DNA of 64,000 bases from Sphagnum magellanicum. Its lineage: Eukaryota; Streptophyta; Sphagnopsida; Sphagnales; Sphagnaceae. Numbering within the stretch: position 1 is the stretch's first letter; every line of letters begins with the position of its first letter. The notes beneath the pieces were generated by a model, which made no database searches, was not told the DNA's origin, and saw only the letters and a program-made list of their open reading frames with translations. Location of the stretch: the NCBI GenBank assembly GCA_021904315.1, contig CM038913.1, positions 8,059,958-8,123,957 of the forward strand, in the 5' to 3' direction. The position numbers and the translations under genes are program-made. Positions 12,651 to 22,744 of the stretch are shown in pieces.

Positions 12651-13153
12651 TAAAATTATGGAAGGAAAAAAATTTGTATATATTTTTCATTGTTTCTTAC
12701 TTTTACCATTTTTGGTAATCTTTGTAATTTAAAAAAATCATTTTACTGAAAATAATTGAACGATAATTGACATAAAAATCACCTTTGAGAACTAATTGGT
12801 CTTAAATTTTTGAGAATCAACACTTAAAAAACCATTAATTTTTTTTCCCCAAAAGTTTGATGCCCTGACCAATCCTCTTTTATGATTTTTAAATTTGGAA
12901 AATTGGTTTGATTCTTAAAATGTTATGTGAAAATCAAAATTGATGATTCTCACAAAAAGTGAGAACCAAACAATACTGGTCAGCTTAGCTTGTATTCAGC
13001 TTGGACCAGTGTTCTTGTTGTTAGTGAGATTCTCAATATTTTGCAAAATTTAGAACTGAAAAAAGTAAAAAATAACATACTGAGAATGCAAATTCGCCCA
13101 TTCACAAAATAAAAATAAAAATAGCGATTTTCTGGGCAAATTGATTTCCAGGG

Positions 13154-13416
13154 AAATTCCACCACATTCCAACACACACAACCAGTTAAATTTGTTCAGT
13201 GTATGCGGAGGGCACCTTACTATCCGTAAAATTTCTGCCTCAGTAGAAGACGGCACTGCATATAGCTCCCCAGGAATTTTTGAGGAACCTTACATGTATG
13301 AAATTCTACCACATTTTAGCACACGGAAAGAACAGTTAGAATTTGTTCAATGTAAGTGGAGGGCACCTTACCTTCACTAAATTTTCTCCCTCAAGAGAAG
13401 AAGCACTGCATAAGGT
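13154..13416. repeat. 146-bp tandem duplication upstream of CYP78A
   Basis: Two copies of a ~115-120-bp segment begin at about 13154 and 13300. Each has AAATTCYACCACAT, then a TTGTTCARTGTA word, then GGAGGGCACCTTAC, ending near GCACTGCATA. The second copy differs by scattered substitutions. The pair ends about 0.5 kb before the CYP78A TATA box, so it may be part of the distal promoter or simply an old repeat. Confidence 0.7.
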
Positions 13417-13932
13417 TTAATCTTTTCTCTGAAATTCAATCATAGCCCTCTGTTTTAAACATCACATTCTACCAGATCCTTACACTGGGTAAGAAGCTGG
13501 AAGGGGGTGTGGCATTTGAATTCGGGTTGTGCACTTGGCTCCTGTCTCATGTAGGGCCCCTCATTCCCAAAATGGCCCCATTATCAATCCTTACCTTACA
13601 CTTTTGTAGTTTTTGGACAATTTCACATCAATTTTCTACAGTGTATTATAACCTTTTGCCCATTGTAGCTAAATCTTTGATTCGGATGATCACTCCTGAT
13701 GCAACATCAGAAAACTAAAACTAAACTGGCATGGATTGTGAGGGAACCTTGATGGATGCAAAAAGCATGACAAAGCCTAGCGCCTTCCCCCCCCCCCCTC
13801 AAAACCCCAAAAAAACTAACAAACAACACTAATAAGTCCCTAAGTTAGAGGGTCCAAAGATGGGTCCAAAGGTGGGACCAGACTCCAAAGCTGGGTCCAA
13901 ATGTAGGACCCTCGTTGTCATCCTATGGGGGC

Positions 13933-13939
13933 ATATAAA
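13933..13939 (+). promoter_or_regulatory. Probable TATA box of CYP78A gene
   Basis: ATATAAA in the context GGCATATAAACGCGG lies about 520 bp before the chosen start codon. Transcription would start near 13960-13975. The leader that follows is pyrimidine-rich, with TCT runs at 14017-14028 and 14086-14107. Just before the box, GGGTCCAAA-like words recur at 13850-13905. Assigned from position and sequence only. Confidence 0.55.
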
Positions 13940-14253
13940 CGCGGAGCTTTGTCGTAGGTTACTCACATTTCTTTTAGGCCTGCATTTATTGTGTGTGAGC
14001 GTTTCTCGCGTTCTCTCTTCTTCTTCTTCACTCGCCCCCGACCACGCCCCGCAATTCCCACCGTTTGCAACCTCCTCGTTCTCTCTTCTTCTTCTTCTTC
14101 TTCTTCGGATTCTCCACTCTCTCCCCACGCCGATTCCCACCGTTTACAACCTCCTCCTCCTTCTCCTCCTTTTACCTTGCACAGCTTCCTTCCACAAAAT
14201 TGGAAGTTTGACGTTCTCTATTACCAGACTCGTCATCTCTGTGTGAAATTGCG

Positions 14254-14355
14254 ATGAGGATTTTGGATCGAGAATTGTTGATTTTCTGTATTGTTTGTGG
14301 TATAATAAGCCATCGGACTCGAGAGTTTGAAGGTTTCTACGAATATCATGTGTAG
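14254..14355 (+). promoter_or_regulatory. Upstream ORF 1 in CYP78A leader
   Basis: If transcription starts near 13965, the first ATG of the message is at 14254. It opens a 33-codon frame ending TAG at 14353-14355. It is in frame with the P450 start but closed before it. It overlaps the second upstream ORF. Such frames can lower translation of the main ORF; no test is possible from sequence alone. Confidence 0.45.
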
Positions 14356-14413
14356 TTGTTGCTTTTGTTGTTGTTGTTTCCGTGTTGGAGCTTTTTTTGG
14401 TTTGCAATTGTGA
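14348..14413 (+). promoter_or_regulatory. Upstream ORF 2 in CYP78A leader
   Basis: ATG at 14348 opens a 21-codon Cys-rich frame ending TGA at 14411-14413, in a different frame from the main ORF. It overlaps the end of upstream ORF 1 by a few bases and ends 38 bp before the P450 start codon. Confidence 0.4.
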
Positions 14414-14451
14414 GTGGATTTTTGTTGTCCAGTCTCTCCAGAGGCTGCTGA

Positions 14452-16440
14452 ATGGAGGTTGCTCATCTATCCTCGGGTTCAGGAAGTTGGACGTGGTTGT
14501 TAGCTGTGCCTATGCTCCTCGCCGAGCAACCTGGGCGCTCCTCCTCCTCCTCCTCCTCCTCCTCCTCTGCGCATCAGCAGCTTGTAGAGATTGAATCCGG
14601 GTCTTCGACTTTGATGAGTTCCTGGTGTGTTTTGTCGGCTAGTCTTGCCATCATCAGCGTCTGGGTATTCCTGGTGTGGGGGTTGTTTCCTGGCGGAAGC
14701 GGCTGGGGCGGTTCGCTCCTCACAACAGGCAAGCAGAACAACAGCAACTTCATACCCGGACCTCGAGGCTTACCTGTGCTTGGAAACTTGATGGAGATGG
14801 GCGGACTCGCACACAGGCGCTTGACGCAACTGGCGCAAAAGCATGGAGCTCTTTCCCTCATGTCGCTCAGTCTTGGCAACACTCGAGTGATCATCTCCAG
14901 CAAGCCAGAGACTGCGCGTGAGATTCTGAACAGCTCGTCTTTCGCGAATCGACCAGTGAAGCAATCCGCACAGCAGTTGTTGTTCGGACGCGCGATGGGG
15001 TTCGCGCCTCAAGGGGACTATTGGAGGAGTCTGAGGAGGATTGCGGCGAACCATTTGTTTGCGCCCAAGAGAATTGCAGCACATGAGGACGCACGACAGC
15101 TTGAAACTGAGCAAGCACTAGTGTCCATAGCCAAGGAATCCTCATCAACTCCTGGAGGCGCAGTTCAAATTCGTGGCCACTTACAGCATGCGTCTCTGAA
15201 CAATATCATGAGTGGCGTGTTCGGTCGTCGCTACAAATTGGATGCGGACGATTGCGCGGAAGCGGTGCAGCTGAAGGAGATGGTGCAGGAAGGTTTTGAG
15301 CTTCTTGGTGCTTTCAATTGGGCTGATCATCTTCCTGCTCTGGAAGCTGTCGATCCTTACAACATCCATCAGCGCTGCGCCAAGCTTGTTCCTCGAGTAA
15401 CTGCATTTGTTCAAAAGATTATCGACCAGCACCGAGAGCGTGCCGTGAGATCAGGAGCCCCCACTGAAGAAGACTCCGACTTTGTCGACTTTGTCGACGT
15501 TCTTTTGTCTCTGGAGGGCGAAGAAAAGCTATCGGATACTGATGCTGTAGCTGTTCTGTGGGTCAGTTTCCTGTCCTCCTGAGCTCTACTTCAATTGCAG
15601 CACCACCACCCTTTTGATATAGTTGCGGCTGTTGTAATAGAAGCTCTTGTTGTCTTTTCTGTGGAGAAGATCAGGCATTTGTCTTCTCGGTTTCCTCTAT
15701 CAAAATTACTTTATAGGACTACATGCAATTTTGGACACAATGCCGCATGCTTCATGCACATTCCAGCTGCACATTACTGAGAGTGTGGTTGAATGGAACT
15801 TTCTCTGCAGGAGATGATTTTCAGAGGCACAGACACCACAGCGATTCTAACGGAATGGATCATGGCAGAGTTGGTACTGCACCCCGAAATTCAAGCCAAA
15901 CTTCATGCGGAACTGGACGCTGTGGTGGGTAAAGAGAGAGACGTGCGTGATTCAGACATAGTAAGCCTGCATTATTTGCAAGCAGTTGTGAAGGAGACGC
16001 TGAGGATTCATCCTCCAGGTCCCCTTCTCTCCTGGGCTCGTCTTTCCACCGAAGACGTTCAAGTCGCTGGACATCTCGTTCCTAAGGGCACTACGGCAAT
16101 GGTGAACATGTGGGCAATCACCCACGATCCATCCATCTGGGCCAATCCCCAGAATTTCAGCCCCGAGCGATTTCTATCTAGTGAAGGAGGAGCTGATATC
16201 GACATAAGGGGAAACGATCTTCGTCTAGCACCATTCGGAGCTGGACGTCGTGTGTGCCCTGGACGGGCTTTGGGTATGGCGACAGTGCAGCTGTGGCTGG
16301 CTCAGTTGCTTCAAAAGTTTGAATGGGTAGCTTCCACTGACCACCCAGTCGATCTCAGCGAAGTTCTGAAGCTTTCTTGTGAGATGGTTCATCCACTGCA
16401 CTCAATTCCTCTGCCCAGGACCAATCTCATACACATCTAG
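14452..16440 (+). CDS. CYP78A: Cytochrome P450, CYP78A family
   Basis: A two-exon gene: exon 1 is 14452-15561 and exon 2 is 15811-16440. The 249-bp phase-0 intron begins GTCAGT and ends CTCTGCAG, giving 579 residues. Visible features: a Ser run at residues 30-39; a membrane anchor at about 58-79; proline hinge PGPRG at 102-106; I-helix RGTDTT at 375-380; KETLR (ExxR) at 431-435; PERF at 488-491; heme loop [10 protein letters not shown] at 512-521 with Cys519 as iron ligand. The phrases [32 protein letters not shown] and [12 protein letters not shown], and the intron site just before EMIFRGTDT, mark CYP78A. Members sit in the ER and control organ and seed size, probably by oxidising a still unknown, fatty-acid-like substrate. 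Met55 (14614) is an alternative start that would give 525 residues, the usual family length. The gene is much richer in GC than its surroundings. Confidence 0.95.
14539..14568 (+). repeat. Coding (TCC)n microsatellite
   Basis: A run of TCC/CTC triplets encodes ten consecutive serines at residues 30-39 of the P450, ahead of the membrane anchor. It lies in the N-terminal extension that would be absent if Met55 were the real start. Confidence 0.85.
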
Positions 16441-17945
16441 CTGAGGCCTCTTTCCAATCCTGGTGATGTATATAAATGCATGATCACACTTTTTTTGACA
16501 CTTGCACATGCAATCCAGCAACCAGTGCTGATTTTGATATGATGTCTAGCTACACTAGGCTAGTGCTTCAGGCAGTAGGAAAAACACGATTTTGTCTTTC
16601 AACTAGATCATCTGCAGTGGTTGTCATCTCAATGCAACCTCAGACAAAAGCAAAAAGAAGTTCCCTCACTGATGAGAAGGCCAAGGATAAGAAGTCTAAA
16701 TCTGACGTGAGCCTGCAGGAGCTCTTCTGCTGCAGCATCTGGATTCTGGTCTGAGGTTAGGCAGAGTTCATTTAATTTTAGATTGATTATACTAATGGCT
16801 TAGACTTCAGTGGGGCTTTCTTTCTTTCTTTCTCCACTTGGACAAATCCAACTTCAACCCATTTTCAATACAGGCTTGTTGGAGGTCATGACTGGCTAGG
16901 ATGTGTAAAGACTCATGATGATGGGTGTGGAACTTCTTCAGCAGCATGAGCTTTGATATGGTATCCATGCAAATTTTTGTAGCTCTGCGAACCTGAAAAT
17001 TTTGCTTATTTAATATGACCAAGAATTAGTCTTCTTGTGAGAATTCTCAAGAGAGAAAATTTTGCTCATCTCACAAGAAGCTAATCATGGGGTTGATTGA
17101 ATACTATTTGCACTGCTTCTGACTCCACTCTAAATCTGTATCATGTGAATAGACAGAGGATTTTTCAGCTTCTCATTGTTTCACATGTCTTTCCAACCTT
17201 AATGCAATGTCTATAGCTTGTGCTTCAGTGCTAGGTGCAGGATTCAGAGTATACTCAGCTTAGGAGTTCATTAACTTGATCTGCTTGTGAACAGTGTGCC
17301 TTGCTGCTACACCTTGATCAGAGTGGAATCCATATGCAAGAACTAGACTTATTGCAGTGGATATAAAAGATTTGGTAGTAAACTGAACAGTTACATACAG
17401 GCAGAGTGAAATCTCCTGCAGCTTTGCAAGAAACGTGATCCTATGTGTAGCCTGGTCCTTCTGCTACATATATTTCTTGTTTCTGTAAAGCTTTCACAAG
17501 GGTTTCTGGTACATGTATTTCTTGTTTCTGTCAGTTTCACAAGGTTTAGAATTGTCACCAACTTGCACACAGAGCAACTGCTTCCCAATACCAGGGACAT
17601 ACTATAGAAATGAACAAAACAAGCTAGGATATGAGAACTCTTGTACTGGACATTCGGAGAGATATTCCTTTCTGTCAACCAGAAGTGCGACAAAACTGAA
17701 GACTACAATTTTTTTAAATCTACAAAACTAAGGCTGACTTCTGAGATCAATTTCACATCCTATGGATTGTGGACAGAATCCAGACCAAGAAAAGATAAAA
17801 TTATCCCAAAATTTCAAACTCTAGCCCAGAGAAGAACTTGTGAATTCAATTCAATTAATTAATCTGTTGTTGTTGGACCACAACAGCAGATCCAAAGCAG
17901 TACTCTCAAGTCAAGCACAGTGGCAAAGGACACACAACAAGGCTT
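16441..17945. other. 3' flank of CYP78A, no further gene
   Basis: This holds the 3' untranslated region and flank. No AATAAA was noticed near the stop. A TTTC microsatellite lies near 16818-16834, and a ~50-bp tandem duplication (TATTTCTTGTTTCTGT twice) lies at about 17465-17550. The ORF at 16476-16754 has no recognisable domain. Confidence 0.5.
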
Positions 17946-17949
17946 TCAC

Positions 17950-18200
17950 CTGCTCACCAGCGGGTTTGAACATAAGCTTTGTCGTACAAAAGAGGCTGTA
18001 CCAAATCTGCTCACCACTGGATTTGAACATGAAAACTTTGTGGTACAAAAGGGGACCATACCAAACCTGCTCACCAGCTGGTTTGCACATGCAACTTTTG
18101 TGGTATCAAAGGGGGTGCCATTCCATTGAGCCATCTCACCAGCAGGTTTGCACATGAAACCTTTGCGGTACTGAAGTGGCTGTAACATTGAGCTATCACC
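17950..18200 (-). repeat. Tandem ~60-bp units with tRNA-like boxes
   Basis: Units starting CTCACC lie at 17953, 18010, 18070 and 18135, and a related one near 18195 (spacing 57-65 bp). Read on the minus strand, each contains a B-box-like word: ATGTTCAAACCC (around 17962-17973), ATGTTCAAATCC (18019-18030), or the decayed ATGTGCAAACC (18080-18090 and 18145-18155). Two units also carry an A-box-like word on the minus strand, GATGGCTCAATGG (18123-18135) and GATAGCTCAATG (18186-18197), about 46 bp ahead of a B box. No full tRNA cloverleaf is visible. A multimerised tRNA-derived SINE head is the best reading. Confidence 0.5.
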
Positions 18201-18410
18201 CCCAGAGTTTTGAATACTGGATTCACTACTATAACTTCACACATGAATTTCTAACTTTCCAAGAAGAGAAAGTTTCAACGGTTTCTGTGGTACCTAAGGG
18301 GGCCATACCATTAATCCATCACCACTGGGAGTTTTGAATGTTGGATTCACAACTATAACTTCACCCATGAATATCCAACTTTCTGAGAAGAGAAAGTTTC
18401 AACAGTCTCC
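18201..18410. repeat. ~120-bp direct duplication
   Basis: Two copies share AGTTTTGAATNNTGGATTCAC, then CTATAACTTCAC, then AGAAGAGAAAGTTTCAAC. They run from about 18208 and 18330, and each is associated with a unit of the adjacent tRNA-like array (GATGGATTAATGG on the minus strand at 18308-18320). They may be the body of the same SINE-like element. Confidence 0.55.
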
Positions 18411-19462
18411 TATACAAGCAATTGGACAATCTATTCTAACTGACTAGATTGTAATTGAGTCCAGTTTTTGGGAAAGAGATCAGCAAAGTGAGAACTGTAC
18501 TACCAAACAAAGAGAAGAATAGATGGCTCTCTCTACAATGGAGCTGCACACAATTCTCACAATATTGTGTGCAGAATTTCTTCTTCTCTTTCTGAAAATA
18601 CATGCAGTGACTGCTCTTGAGTCTGGACATTCCTGTCATTGTTGCAGCATGTGCAAAGGCAGGTAAATAGAGGAACAAAGAATGCCTTGAAAGACAGAAA
18701 GCTACCACATATGCAAGCTTCCAAGGTTTGTTTCTGGCTCAAATTTTCACACACATTTCCATGTTTTCTAGGTACTAGTGTGGCCTGTGCTGCTGGCCCA
18801 AGTGTGAACAGGACTATACAACTGCTCCAAGTGTGAACAGGACCTGAATTTTAAAAATATTTCTAGGTACTTACCTAGTAGCCACCAAGAAGGTTAGGTT
18901 CTTGGATGGTAAATAGGTAATTAGATATATCTGGATGGTTGAAGAACAAGTTGGAATGTCTGAAGATCATGTCCTCCTTTATCACTGGACTTTGTGGTTA
19001 AATTGCTCGGATTAGCAACCAAGGTCCTAAGCTGTAATGATGGGACAATAAACCCTAAACATAAGGCCTGTGAGAGTGGGCATTATTTTTTCAAAATGCT
19101 CACTTTTATTTCTCATGTTTTTTCCTGTGATATCCATCAGATATATGGGGCAATTTTTTATTTTGGATCCAAGTCATCTTTACACATGGTAAAGAATGTG
19201 GCATTGGGCTTTACTGATCTCATAACAACTTAGGTAAAGTGGGCAAACAATAAAGGTCAATAAGTAGGGAGGGAAGGTAAGTGAGTAGGTAAGTGTGTAA
19301 GATTCTTGGTGGCTATTAGGTGAGTAGATACATTTGCGTGTTTGGTACATAGCTGACCAATGTGGTTAGCTACCAGAGTTTATAATCAAAATAGTGTTTC
19401 TCTCCACACATCATCCATCCTGCATGCTATACTGGTATGTACTGGTTCACTTTGGTGAGATA
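18411..19462. other. Intergenic DNA, no gene
   Basis: No gene is supported. A short direct repeat (AAGTGTGAACAGGAC twice) lies at about 18800-18842. From 19250 a GTAGG/GAGTAGG-rich segment followed by CATCATCCATCC and CTGGTTCACTTTGG resembles the segment at 5838-6050, indicating one dispersed repeat family. Confidence 0.5.
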
Positions 19463-19465
19463 TTA

Positions 19466-19840
19466 GAGCATCCCCAGTGGTGCTTAGTATGTAACCCTGC
19501 AAAAATATTTCTCACATCCAAGTTTTAGTTGTTTACTTTTTTGTAACCCCACCCATAAAACTGAAATTGCCATTGCAAATATTTGAGAGATTATTAATAG
19601 CAAATCACATGGACCAATCGTTATGATCGACGAATCATAAACAGGGATCATCAGTCAAATCATATTTGTTGCACTCTTTTTTTTGGCAGGTGAATAGTTT
19701 TCTTGCACCTTTGACCATCCTAAGCAAACTGTGCAAATATGCTGGCCCAAAACCATTTTCCTTGAGACAAGCCGGCATATTTGATGACTTTTCTTCATTG
19801 AATTATAACCTGTAGGAACTAAGCACTGCTGGGGATGCCC
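19466..19840. mobile_element. Tourist/Harbinger-like MITE
   Basis: A 375-bp element with terminal inverted repeats GAGCATCCCCAG (left) and, read inward from the right end, GGGCATCCCCAG. The similarity continues inward through GTGCTTAGT. Both ends are flanked by TTA (19463-19465 and 19841-19843), the 3-bp target duplication of PIF/Harbinger transposons. It has no coding capacity. A ~40-bp phrase inside its right end (GCATATTTGATGACTTTTC) is repeated just outside it at 19851-19889. Confidence 0.75.
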
Positions 19841-19843
19841 TTA

Positions 19844-22740
19844 TCACCATACCCGCATATTTTGACTTTTCTTCATCGAATTTTACCAGGCTTGTTGCTT
19901 AGATTTGGCAAATTGATGTGAGAGTTGTGCTTGGGTAGTGTAATATTGACAATGAAGGTTGGGTGGTACGAAAAGGAATATTTGTGCATAATGGAAGTGC
20001 CTTTCTGTTCTAAGAGAGGGACTGTGGAGTGGTGAGGTTGGGCCCAGCGCCATAGTTCAAGGGCATGTGCTGAAAACATGAGGAGGTTCCAAAACCAAGG
20101 CCATGCGTGTACAGAGGGCCCTCCAGTACACCTCAACTTCCTTTTGGCCACAGGCTGCCCACCACATAAATATTTTAAAGCATGTTATGAGTGGTTACCT
20201 AAACTAACTTTAACCACCCACTTTACCCATTTTCCGGCCCTTCCACCTACTTCAATTTAATACTTACAGTTCATTCACAATCTAACTACAAGGCAAACAA
20301 GAAGCACGTCTTCAAGGGACTTTTCGTCTTTTCCCATGCTGACAGTAGGTCAGTTTTTTGGCTGCCTCCCCCTTAATGGGTCGTTCTCCACAGTAGGCCC
20401 CAGAAGTGGGTGATAATTTAAACATGGTCTCTATTTGGCTGCTCTTTTTCCAGAGAGGTGTGGACCTTCTGCTCTAAACCCTCAACCGTATACCTCCTTA
20501 ACCTCTTTCACTAACTCTTACTTGCAGCCGGAGTGAACCAGCACCCACCAGTGCACCAATGTGGATGGATGGTGCACTGATAGGATTCTCTTTTCTATCC
20601 CTGTGCCATCCCAGGTTGACTTTTTTTCTTTGCCCTTTCTCAGCCCTGGTCTCAGTTTTTTTTCTGGAACTTCATTTTCTCCCTGCCCCCCACCCAGTTT
20701 CCTTCTTTTCTTTTTTTTTTAAATTTTTTTTAAAAAAAATTTATGCTTTTGAAATTTTTCCCGCCCACCCACCTACTACCCCCACTGTCCCTCACCAACT
20801 TACCACCTATATATTTAAATTAAAAGTAGACTCTTCCCCATCTACCTACTCACCTATAAATTTAAAATGTGTTACTCTCATCTCCACTCACCTACCCACC
20901 CCCCATCTATTTATCTACCTACCAACACTTTGATCACATTGATATCAAATTAAGAGATAAAAAAACACACCATGACTTCCATTCTTTTGTTTGTTTCATT
21001 TATTTAGGGCTCCAAATTAGGGTTTAATTAGTGGTTATAATGAGGTTTCACTTAATTTTTGTTTGAATATTTGGCTTCAATAGTGACTATGTGTTTTTTT
21101 TTTTAGGGTCATGTGTAGTTGGTTGTTTAGAATTATTATGGTTCATAACATCCACCATTGGAATTATTTAAGGTTTCATGTTTTTTTTTTTAATGACATC
21201 CATGTTGATCTATCCATGGATGTGTTTTTGTATAAGGTCAAAACCCCATTGAGCATCAATGGCATCACCCTTGAACATCAACGATACAATATTCTCTCTT
21301 AATAAACTCATTTCATCCTTCTTTTTTTCTTTTACTTAAGGAACTTTGTTCCCCCTTGGATATGGATGGTCATGGAAGTATCAATTGCATTTTGGTATTG
21401 CACATTTTGATTGAAAGCCCTACATATATTCAATTGATTGTTTCCAAAAAAATAGGGAATTATTATTTTTGCATAAGTCTAGATAGCCATAAAATAGACA
21501 CGTGGTTTTTTTTACCATTTGTAAGCTATCTTTTGTTTATGGGTTGTGGTAAGGTTCATTTGTAAGGTTTAGGGGTTTTGTTGATTAAAGTTATTACAAT
21601 TTGTAAATTTGTGAGGGTATTCCATGGGTTTTCACAAGTTGGGGACTCCTACTATAGGGTTATTTCTTCAACAATTCAAAGCATGGGACAAACTTCATTG
21701 TCCTAATCCAGTGAAATTTAAAACCCAACAAAGTCACCTTTTTCAAATGTGGACTTGGTGTGGAAAGATGGGTTTAGGCATGGAAGCCAAAACAAGGTGG
21801 CAATAGAAACATCCCCCATGCTTGTGTCTTTGGGTTTTTGGAGGGTGAATGAAAGGATATGCAAACTCTAGTCAACTAGAACATTTCCAAGAATTTGTTC
21901 CCTCAAGAAAATTTAAACTTATTGTGTTTGCCCCATACATGCTTGGTAAAACCTAAAATCATACATGCATGTCCACTATCTTAGGGCAATAATAAATTTT
22001 TATAACATAAAAAACAACAACAATCCAAACAAATTGATGAATTAAATTTAATTTCATTGTGATTTTTGTTATTAAATTTTCATCGAAGCCTTATTTGAAA
22101 TTTTTATAATAACATCTATATTTCAAAATTAAAATTTAAAAAAATTATTTCATAAACGTATTTTATATTAAAGTTTAATTTATTTTAAACTTGACATGTT
22201 TTATTTTAATTAATTCTTGCATGATCTTTCAAATCAATTTTTTAAGAAAATCATTTAAATAAAATTTAAAGGAATTGAAACTAATTATTTGTTTATAAAA
22301 AATCATTAAAAAAATTAATCATATGAATTGTTTTCTACATTTTAGAGTGATATGAAACCTTGTGATACAAAAAAGCAAAATGACAACCCAAAAAAAAAAT
22401 GATATAGAGGCATGATTAAAGCAATTACCCAACATTCATATTTTGAAAAAAAACCCAACAAGTAGATGGATAGACTTCAAAACAATTCATTAATTGGATC
22501 AGTGCACCCAAAATCTACACATGCGTGTCCATTAGCTTGGGGCAATAAAAATCTGACAATAAAGAATCACCTTGGACATACTTGGTATGGTTTCAAAACC
22601 TAAAAACCTTTTCCACTGGCCATTTTTGCAAGTTTTAAGGTTAATTGTTTTTGTGTCGTTTGATTTGATTGAAAACAAATTATGTTTTGTAAGTATGAAT
22701 GTGGTTATGGCCCAAAAAAACACCACGAAGACCCCAACCA
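19844..22740. other. Intergenic DNA, no gene
   Basis: No supportable gene. It holds pyrimidine-rich CCTACCTACC-type sequence at 20750-20930, long T runs near 20710, 21090 and 21190, and a partly repeated pair of ~70-bp segments (ACATGCATGTCCA near 21965 and ACATGCGTGTCCA near 22518). The latter may be the decayed 5' flank of the MULE that follows. Confidence 0.5.
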
Positions 22741-22744
22741 CATG

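Larger units (their letters stand above)
5838..13140. other. Intergenic DNA without a gene
   Basis: No intact gene is seen in this long stretch. It holds a dispersed-repeat segment near 5840-6060 with GTAGGTAG and CCATCCATCC runs, CA repeats at 6.8 kb, low-complexity tracts at 7.8-8.3 and 9.1-9.8 kb, an AT microsatellite at 10.2 kb, and a possible transposon relic at 12.1-12.65 kb. The short frames at 10.3-11.2 kb show no recognisable domain. Confidence 0.6.

Noticed and set aside
13860-14246. Open frames in the CYP78A leader on both strands
   Set aside because: They arise from CT-rich and TCC repeats in the promoter and leader; the P450 frame is the only one with conserved motifs.
17950-18200. 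True tRNA genes on the minus strand
   Set aside because: B-box-like words are present but no unit gives acceptor, D, anticodon and T stems together.
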